Assembly: GCA_023105745.1 (NCBI GenBank)
Contig: JALGQZ010000004.1
Span: 9,187,951 to 9,251,950 of the forward strand
Origin: Austropuccinia psidii
Taxonomy: Eukaryota; Basidiomycota; Pucciniomycetes; Pucciniales; Sphaerophragmiaceae
Direction: 5' to 3'
Length of the DNA: 64,000 nucleotides
Below the pieces are notes generated by a model. The model had not been told where the DNA came from. It was given only the letters and a program-made list of their open reading frames with translations, and did not search any database. The position numbers and the translations under genes were made by a program. Of the stretch, positions 56,515 through 64,000 are shown piece after piece (the first letter of the stretch is position 1; the number at the start of each line of letters is the position of its first letter).

Positions 56515-57851
56515 TTATTGAGTCATTTGTCTTCTCTCATGTCTGAATCTTCTGAGAAACCTTTGGAAATGAGGTATTTTACTTTCTGCAAACCATTCAT
56601 CTTCATGTTGTGGATTCCTGTACCTGACTAAGTATTCTCTTTCATTTTTTCCTCTGAGTCTTCTCTCTTTCAAACCTTTCAGTACTTTTTTCTCCTCACT
56701 TTGATCAAGTGGGGGTACTTCTAGGGCGTTTCATTTCTCAAAGGAAATAATTCCTTGTCACTTGATGTGTAATCATTAACTATACTGACAGGGAAATTTG
56801 GATGTTTGTTTTCCAATTCTCCTGAAAGTTGTACTTGTACTGCATTTGTCCAATGAAGGGCTTTAATAATAAATGGTCCTGAAAATAAATCTTTAAATTT
56901 CCTTGGGCCTTTAATTATATTAAAGTTCAAGGCTTAAACTAGTATTAAGTCCCCTACTTTTAATCCTGGAGTTTTATGACTTTTATCCCACTTCTGTTTA
57001 GAATATTCAAAGGCATCATTCATCCTTTTATTTTCATGATTCCTCAATTTATCATGCAATTGCTTAAAGTTTGAAGAAGCTGGGTGAATATCAACTAAAT
57101 CTTTCTTCACAGTATTAACTGGAAGCTTAGGGTTCCATCCTTTTTCCAACATTACAGGAGTTTTGCCTGTTGAAGCATGGATAGAAGTCTTATAGGCTAA
57201 TTGCAATGCTGGTATAAGAGTACACCAATCATGCGTGAAGCCATCAAAATATTCAAACTCCAGGCCATAATAACAAAGTCTTCTGATCATGTTCCCAAGG
57301 GTTTGAATAATTCTTTCTGATAACCCATCTGTTTGTGGATGGTATGCTGTTGAGAAGGACAAATTTGTACCCAAAAGCTTAGGTAAATTAGTCCATAAGG
57401 CTGATGCAAATTTTGGGTCTCTATCACTAATGATATTTTTCAACAGACCAGTATGGGATATCACTCTGTTCCAAATCAAAAGAGATGGATCCATAGCTGT
57501 GTCATCTTTATAAAGTGGTAAAAAGATTGGAGTTTTTCTATATCTGTATACAATAACAAGACATGCATTGTAACTTTTAACACCTCCAGGTGGTAAGGCA
57601 GTTACCCAATCCATATGAACTACCTCCCATGGGGTACTGGGTTCTTGGATATGAATTATTAAGCCAAATATTTTACCAGTAGCTTTCTTGACTTTCTGGC
57701 ATCTGTCACAACTATGACAGTACTCAATGACATCTTTTCTGCAAGAAAGACACCATGAACATGTCTTTATTCTTTCCATTTTTCTGTCTTCAGACATATA
57801 TCCAGAATGAATGTTATTATGGAACTCTAATAGTATTATGTTGATCAACAT
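56515..57851 (-). pseudogene. Gypsy-2 integrase and chromodomain, best preserved coding stretch
   Basis: Open from 57851 to 56934 (305 codons), the longest coding frame in the window. N-terminal HHCC zinc region: FHNNIHSGYMSEDRKMERIK, then YCHSCDRCQKVKKATGK. The core keeps all three catalytic residues: VHMDWVTALPPGG, LKNIISDRDPKFASALW, TDGLSERIIQTLGNMIRRLC. After a stop at about 56934 (LILV-stop) it continues MNFNIIKGPRKFKDLFSGPF and SIVNDYTSSDKELFPLRNET (56930-56721). A stop and a frameshift then precede a recognisable chromodomain (LKERRLRGKNEREYLVRYRN, HEDEWFAESKIP, FLRRFRHERRQMTQ) ending at 56515. Confidence 0.9.
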
Positions 57852-57862
57852 TCTACTACATA

Positions 57863-59812
57863 TGTAAGGTTTGACTATGAAACAATAAGTAAATATTAGA
57901 AATATTTCACTTATTTTACTATGAATGTCCTTATTAATTTAATAAATGAACTAAAGAATAACTATAATAATGGCAGAAAATTATTATATCATTAAATGAA
58001 TGTAATAATATAATTTATATTATAAAAATATAATATAATAAACATAAATATGTTAATATATTTAAAGATTTCATTATTATTACCAACAAAAAATAAAGGC
58101 ATAAGGAATTGGGCTTTAATAATAAAACACAATTAATAACAATAATTTTACCAATATTAGTGTTATATATTAATAAAAAACTATTTATATTAACAAATAA
58201 ATTATTGAAAGTAACAATGAAGTGTAATTCCTATAAAAGAAAAAATTACCTACTTTCAACACTTAAAATAATAATTTTGAATGATTTTACACCAAAAAAA
58301 TGTAAATAAAACTTATTTAAATTGTATTTACAAAATGAAATAAAAGAAATTATAAACATTCTAAGTTTTATGTGGAAAATAAGATTTATAGATAAATATA
58401 GCAAAAAAAATCAAACAAATAGGGTAATCATGTCAAGATTGATGATTATAATCAACATTACTTTTGGTCTTCAATAATATAAGTGATTGATATATCAAGA
58501 ATAAATATTTTACCTTTTTATTTAGTATTTTATTGTTTTTGATGCGCCTGAGGGGGAATAGAGTAAAAAGGGCTTTATTTATAGTAAATTCCTCCCTTTT
58601 AGAGTCCATAAGGTTCCTAATAGAGGTTTACTGATGGTATCTACTGGGATTGAGCATTATTTTAAGGCTTAGTGATGATTACATCATAATCAAACCATAT
58701 TATCTCATTATTACACCAGTACTTAGAGTTGTCCCTATAGCTCTAAGCTTGAGGACATCATAGGCTTGGAAGAAACCTAAGCTTTGTGTATTTTATTATT
58801 ATTAATCATAATCTAATAGTATTCATCAGTTTTATCACTTATATAGCTGTTAAAATCAAAATAATATTACAGTGAGTGATCATAAATGATCAATGTTAAT
58901 CTTGAGCTTTGATCATTGATAACCTCTAAGTTATACCTGCTACAGAAGTTCAGAGATTGAATTCTGATAGCTTTGCATGGCCCTATCCAACTGCTAAGAG
59001 AATTTTATTACATCATCAAAACTCTATTTTTGATGATTCTTCTGGTATCTCATCTTTTCTGTCAAAATTCAATATTTCAAACTTCAAAAAATTATTTCAG
59101 GGGTTTGTACCTTGAATATTATGTAAAAAAGAAATCATTCTTCACATATGAGCTAGTAGAACCTGAATATTCACTTTATTTTAGTTTGGACCACTTTCAC
59201 AACAAAGTGGTCAACAGCTCTAGAAATTTTGTTTAATAAACCCTTACAACTTATAACGTTGCTTATAGATTTTCAAATAAAGTTCATATATGTGTGTTTA
59301 AATTAATTAAGTGATAGCTTTATTTTTGGTTTACATCTATATCATGTTTGTTTCAGGCAATATTAGCTCAAACCCATGAATGTATGCACCAACCAAAAAA
59401 GTGAATATATTCAGCTTAATTCCTTAAGTATTAACTTTAGAGAAATGAAATAAGTTTGTTTTATGTGTAGTCTTTCATGGGGAATCTAATTGTGCAATTT
59501 GGTTTACATGTTGTTTTATTGGTTTCTGAGATAAATAAGAATCTGTGTCTTTTTATGGAGTTTTTAGCTTATTACTCATTAGTTCTTGACTTTACAGATA
59601 TTCCATAAAAATGATAGATATGTGTTTTGCCATGGGGGATCTAATGGTTTATATTATTTCACATTTTTATTTATTAGATTCTAGGTTAATTCAGAATTTA
59701 TGATTTCTTATGGTATTTTTACTTATTTTAGGATAATTGTTTGGAGGAATAATTATTGTAAAGTTTTTATTGTGGCTATTTTGGATATGTGGTCATATCT
59801 CAAAGGCTAACA
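57863..59812 (-). repeat. Gypsy-3 3' LTR (family A)
   Basis: 1950 bp from TGTAAGGTTTGACTATGAAA to CTCAAAGGCTAACA (the usual CTCACA with one change). It aligns with both Gypsy-1 LTRs (ACAGTGAGTGATCATAAATG, TTCAGCTTAATTCCTTAAGT, TTGGATATGTGGTCATATCT). Confidence 0.92.
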
Positions 59813-59831
59813 TTCCCTACCACCAAAAATA
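59813..59831 (-). other. Gypsy-3 polypurine tract
   Basis: Minus strand TTTTTGGTGGTAGGGAA immediately before the LTR start, identical in core to Gypsy-1. Confidence 0.85.
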
Positions 59832-59929
59832 ATTGTACCAAATTCTGATATAGTTAATTAGGGTATCATCCACTGTCCTACCTCTTCATTAGACTTTCTT
59901 ACTATTGAAGCTCAATAATGATTTACTAG

Positions 59930-60541
59930 TTTATTCTTTAGGTCTTCTTTCATGTCTGAACCTTCTTAGTAGTCTTCAGCATTAGTTATACCTATCTCAA
60001 GTGGCCATTCATCTTCTTGAGTCGGGTTTATATACCTTACAAGGTATTCCCTTTCTTTTTTGTTTCTTGTCCTTCTGTCTTTGAGGACTTTTACAATTTT
60101 ATTTTCTTCTCCTTTTTCTAGAGGGGGATTTCAAGTGGGGATTTACTTCTTAGTCAAAATAAGTTTTTGTCACCTGAGCTGTAAGGATTTATCAGACTTA
60201 CATGGAAAGTTGGGTGTTTGTTCAGAAGTTTACCTGTTAGCTATAATAGCACAGAATTAGGTCCATGCAGTGCGTTTATCATAAATAGTCCTGCAAAGCA
60301 ATCTTTGAATTTTTTTGGGCCTTTGATATTATTAAGATTCAGAGTTAATACCAAGACCAAGTCTCCTATTTTAAAGTCAGGTGGTTTATGACTTTTATTT
60401 CATCTCTCTTTTGCATATTTAAAAGAGTGATGCATACATTTGTTTGCATGATGTCTTGCTTTGTCAATCATTATTTTAAAACTGCTTGCTGTTGGATGAA
60501 TATGCACAAAGTCCTTTTTGAGGGTATTATAAGGAAGTCTT
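59930..60541 (-). pseudogene. Gypsy-3 integrase C-terminus and chromodomain (broken)
   Basis: The minus-strand translation gives the integrase end (KDFVHIHPTASSF-like, then SH and KTT, PDFKIGDLVLV, LNLNNIKGPKKFKDCFAGLF-like in broken frames), the LFTLT-type linker, and a chromodomain (KERRTGNKKEREYLVRYINP-like, EDEWPLEIGI, LLRRFRHERRPKE-like) with stops and a frameshift near 60130. Domain order matches Gypsy-1. It is cut at 60541 by the family E solo LTR. Confidence 0.72.
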
Positions 60542-62370
60542 TGTGAGCCTTAGAGGTAATTTCATATACCCAAAAGAACACAAATACAAAAATAACATAT
60601 TAATATAAATAAAATAAATTTATTTATATTATTAAAATGAAAATCAAAATATAAATTTAAAATTATATTAAAAATAAAAAATTAATTACAATTTAAAAAT
60701 AAAAATACATTAAAATTTTGTAAGTATAAAATTACATTTATACTTGAAAAAATTAAGTAAAAATGAAATTTTAACAAAATTGTGAAAAAATGGATAAATT
60801 TGGAAAAAAGTTAAATAAAAATCATTATACCTTTTTATCCAATAAATAAACACATAAAAATTATTTCACCATTGGATTCCTCATAAAAAATCAGGTGGGG
60901 TCACCTCTGAGTGAAATTCTTGTAACTCAACTCTAAATAAGCTTAAATTAAGTTTTTAGTATTTTCAATACAAAAGTTGAAAATCCTCAAAACCTTAATT
61001 TAATTCACACCACATGTGGTGTTAACCATCAAATTTTGTGTTAAAATTGAGATGTTGTGTTTAGTTTAGAAGTTATGAGGAATTGAAGTATTTTCAATTG
61101 AATTCAAGTGAAATGTCAAAATGTGCGCGTGTATTACATAAGTGAGCTTTGATTGACATATAAGGTGTCAATTATTACTGTATTGTACTGTACAATTGAA
61201 TTGAATTACATATGTAAATTATAAGTATAATACATGATGAGGAATTAAAGGAAAAATAAATTGGAAAGATTAAATTTGGGGGGGCAAAGGAACTCCAGCT
61301 CTAAGGGGGAGCTAGACCCCCAAAATCCTTGCTGACAGGCGTGGGATGTCAAAATTCATGCAAAAGTTCATCACTTTTGGCCTGGAATTGAGTTACAGGG
61401 TCTATGAACTCAATTGATGATGAGGTTTTGATACCAACTGGGGTAGTTTTAGCTGTTGCCAATAGGGTAAAACTACCCTTAAGATAAAAAAATCATAGTA
61501 AAAACAGTTTTAACTGGTTTCTACGCCTCTGACACATATTCTGATGTGGTTTGAAGGCTCTAGGCCTGGTATTGCTATAGTAATGGCTGATTTAAGGGTC
61601 TAAAATGGCTAAAAATGGCTTAAACCAGCCCTTTTTGGTCTGAACCAGGGTTCAATGATGCCATAACTGGCTTTTCTGTTGTCAGACTGTTTTTCACGAC
61701 TGACAAGAGTAAATTTTACTTTTGGAGTAAGAGAATTGGTGGCTATAAAAGAATTTCTTCTTTGCCCCACTTTTCTCTTCATGTTAGAATCTTTTCCTTT
61801 TATTAATTAGTTTGAACACTGTTAAACCAATCAATAAAAGATTCCAACCACCATTTTTAAATCATTTTAATCCTTTTAACCACACGAAAAGATCATTATA
61901 ATCATTGTTTGTAACTCTTATAATCATTTTTACCCCTGAACCACCCCAAAAGTGAATTAAAGCATCTTTCATCACTGTAAACTTTGTCACTTTGTTTCCA
62001 AATTCACTCTTGTCACTTTTGGGTGTTTTTTTCTCTTTAATATTCTTTTTAAAGACTCTGTTCTTTAATTAATTACTTGCAGTTCTTTGCTCAATTAATT
62101 CCAATTGAAATTGCTCTTGAAGAAATTTCTTTTGTAGCCTTAAAATATCTCTTGTAGAGTATTTTTTGGATAAATTTTTATTGTTGGTAAAACAATAAAT
62201 TTTTATAATATTATTGTTTTATACTAATAAAGCTATAAACAATAAAATTGGCGTGTTTTCTCTTAAAAATAATATTTCTTACTATTTTTAATCGATTTTT
62301 ACCTTACACAAATTTTGAGGACAGGAAAAGTACTTGATGTTTAATCAAAGTATCATATCCACACCTTACA
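60542..62370 (+). mobile_element. Solo LTR, family E copy 2, in Gypsy-3 integrase
   Basis: 1829 bp from TGTGAGCCTTAGAGGTAATT to ATCCACACCTTACA with a perfect TSD, GTCTT (60537-60541 and 62371-62375). Gypsy-1 shows the undisturbed site as GGGGGTCTTGGATTCC (about 23396), so the empty site is known. It is the inverted counterpart of 11517-13290. Confidence 0.96.
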
Positions 62371-62375
62371 GTCTT

Positions 62376-63225
62376 GGGTTGCAACCTTTTTCTAACATTT
62401 CTGGTGTTTTGTCAGTTGAAGAATAAGTTTATGTGCTATATGCCAGCTCAAGAGCTGGTATCAAGGTACACCAATAATGGTTAAACCCATCAGAGTCTTT
62501 GAGTTCTAGTCCATAAGTACGGAATATTCTGATAATTTCTTCTAATATCTGTATGATTCTTTGTTCTAGACCATCAGTTTGAGGGTGGTAAGCTGTTGAG
62601 AATGATAACTGTGTTCCAAAACATTCATGGAGGCTTTTCAATAATGATGAAGTGAATTCTTTGTCTCTGTCACTTATGATATTTTGGAATAAGACTGTGT
62701 GGCTAATGAACTTATTCCATAGCTGTGTAATCTTTATGAAATGGTAAGAACATTGGAGTTTTTCTGTATCTGTCAACCAGTACTGGGCATGCATTATAAC
62801 TCCTGTCTCCTCCTGGAGGTAAGGCTTTTACCCAATCCATATGAGCTTTTTCCCATGGGGATTTTGGGTCTTGGATTTGGATCATCATTGCAAATTTCTT
62901 TCCTGTGGCTCTGTTTTATTTTTCACAGGTGTCATAGGTTTAGTAGTATTCTGCAACATCTTTTCTCCAATTTGGCCACCAAGAGCAGGTTTCAACCCTT
63001 TCCAGTGTCCTATCTTCTGAAAGATGTCCAGATGCAACACTATCATTAAATTCATTTAATATAGTATTTATAAAGTTTCTATCTGTTAAGGTCATAACAC
63101 ATGTGTGTTTTGTCCTATGATACCGTATTAAATCAAGGAGGTGGAATATTCCTTCATCATATTCTTTTTTCCATATTTCATCCAGCTTGGATGAGAGTGA
63201 TGGGTCTTTGAAGTCTTTCATCAGA
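62376..63225 (-). pseudogene. Gypsy-3 integrase core and zinc region (broken)
   Basis: Zinc region: LNEFNDSVASGHLSEDRTLE, TCSWWPNWRKDVAEYY (63221-62940; the Cys of EYC is Tyr). Core in broken frames: AHMDWVKALPPGG-like near 62840 and LFQNIISDRDKEFTSSLLKS (62680). The motif carrying the catalytic Glu reads TDGLEQRIIQILEEI where Gypsy-1 has DGLAERMIQTLED, so the Glu is replaced by Gln. It ends with CTLIPALELAYST and stop at 62429, then the LTR joint. Inactive. Confidence 0.82.
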
Positions 63226-64000
63226 GGTTAGCATAGGATATGACAGTTCCTATCCATCTTATAGCTTTCTTTAACTTGATTAAAGAATTCTGTGCCAACT
63301 TCTGTGACACATATGCCTTCTATATGGTTCTCTTCCTGTGGTACCCATGCTGGGTTTTCAGGTGTATTTGCTAAATCCATCTACTAAGACCATCTGAATT
63401 TTTATGAATCTTTCCAGATTTATGAACTATTGTCATATTTCCTCTATATTATTAGATAGCAGTCTGTCATCATAGCTTAATTCTATTTGGTGTCTTCATG
63501 TTTAATAAAGATTTTACAGAATTACAGTCTGTAATTACATCAAACACTGTACCATCCAAATAGTGATGTAATCTTTCTAAAGTCCACACTAAGCTAAGAC
63601 ATTCCATTTGGAAAGTGACACTTTTTCAAGGAAATTTTCATATTTACTTGCACTATTTTTTTAGTATGCTTTCTAGTCTTGTAAGGTGATTTTCCAAAGT
63701 TTCTGAGCAAACTATGATATCATCAATATAGATAATTAACCATCCTTCTGATAATTCTTCAGGAAATATGGTATTCATCATCCTTTCATAATGGGAAGGT
63801 GAATTTTTTATACAAAATGGCATTCTTAAATATTCATATATCCCACAGTGGACTATTATCCTTGGTAGTTTCTTAGCATTGTCTTTCAAGAAATTTTGAT
63901 GAAATCCCTTTAGAGAATTCATGGCTGTAATCAACTTAGCCTGTGAAAATTGTGTCAATGTCTCATGGATTCTGGGTATTGGATATCTGTCAGGAATAGT
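63226..64000 (-). pseudogene. Gypsy-3 reverse transcriptase and RNase H (deleted, broken, runs off edge)
   Basis: RT is open at 63958-63653: [60 protein letters not shown] (catalytic box intact). Just after it, near 63614, sequence matching Gypsy-1 position 25115 (TGACACTTTTTCA) joins sequence matching 24655 (CATTCCATTTGG). About 455 bp encoding the RT connection and the first part of RNase H are missing. The RNase H remainder (63610-63230) has stops. Confidence 0.8.

Larger units (their letters stand above)
53563..64000 (-). mobile_element. Gypsy-2, chromovirus-type element (5' part outside the window)
   Basis: The 3' LTR (53563-56380), polypurine tract, chromodomain and integrase lie here on the minus strand. 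The body is interrupted at 57862 by Gypsy-3, which runs past the right edge, so the remainder and 5' LTR are not seen. It is inserted in the RNase H of Copia-1; the TSD cannot be checked. Confidence 0.85.
57863..64000 (-). mobile_element. Gypsy-3, family A chromovirus inserted in Gypsy-2 (5' part outside the window)
   Basis: 3' LTR 57863-59812, polypurine tract, chromodomain, integrase (split by a solo LTR), RNase H and RT run to the right edge on the minus strand. The LTR and proteins belong to the Gypsy-1 family. The left flank is ACATA (57858-57862); the matching right flank is not in the window. An internal deletion lies near 63614. Confidence 0.9.

Noticed and set aside
1..64000. Biosynthetic cluster, defence island, phage or CRISPR
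   Set aside because: All recognisable coding sequence beyond 3.5 kb belongs to eukaryotic transposable elements. No repeat-spacer array or prokaryotic gene organisation is present.

Overview
The window looks like part of a transposon-rich, AT-rich fungal genome, most probably a rust fungus (Pucciniales). The evidence is short phase-1 introns (60-80 nt, GTAAGT donors), chromodomain-bearing Ty3/gypsy elements, Ty1/copia elements, an RNase H-bearing Tad1-like LINE, and a two-gene PIF/Harbinger element. From memory, the gypsy gag and pol resemble proteins predicted in very large numbers in Austropuccinia psidii (myrtle rust). That species guess was not checked. No bacterial features, CRISPR arrays, rRNA or tRNA genes were found.

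Layout. 1-3.5 kb is the only stretch that may hold host genes: two small minus-strand genes in tandem encoding putative secreted peptides (2244-2534 and 2555-3023) and one doubtful exon. 3.6-8.4 kb holds a solo copia LTR and a decayed Harbinger element with a Myb/SANT-like gene and a convergent transposase. 8.4-17.4 kb is a dead LINE (plus strand) split by a 1.4 kb hairpin-rich insert and a 1.8 kb solo LTR.

From 18.3 kb to the right edge the sequence is one nested tower of retrotransposons. Copia-1 (plus) was split in gag by Copia-2 (plus, 19450-50638). Copia-2 was split by Gypsy-1 (minus, 20718-33144), Copia-3 (plus, 34659-41200) and Copia-4 (plus, 42596-49835). Each of those three was then hit by a further insertion that survives as a solo LTR. 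Copia-1 was also hit in RNase H by Gypsy-2 (minus, from 53563), which was hit in turn by Gypsy-3 (minus, from 57863), and Gypsy-3 carries a solo LTR in its integrase. Target-site duplications (TSDs) support most joints: five are exact (TTCAT, TCTTC, TTCAG, GTACA, GTCTT), several match 4 of 5 bases, and one differs by two CpG-type transitions. Reading frames rejoin when the inserts are removed.

No element is intact. All carry stops or frameshifts, all four copia reverse transcriptases have lost their catalytic Asp pair, and several lesions look like CpG to TpG/CpA decay. I found no novel functional system. The most useful results are the reconstructed insertion order, the tandem secreted-peptide genes, the repeat structure of the 9.8-11.2 kb insert, and the recurrent tandem duplications inside LTRs.
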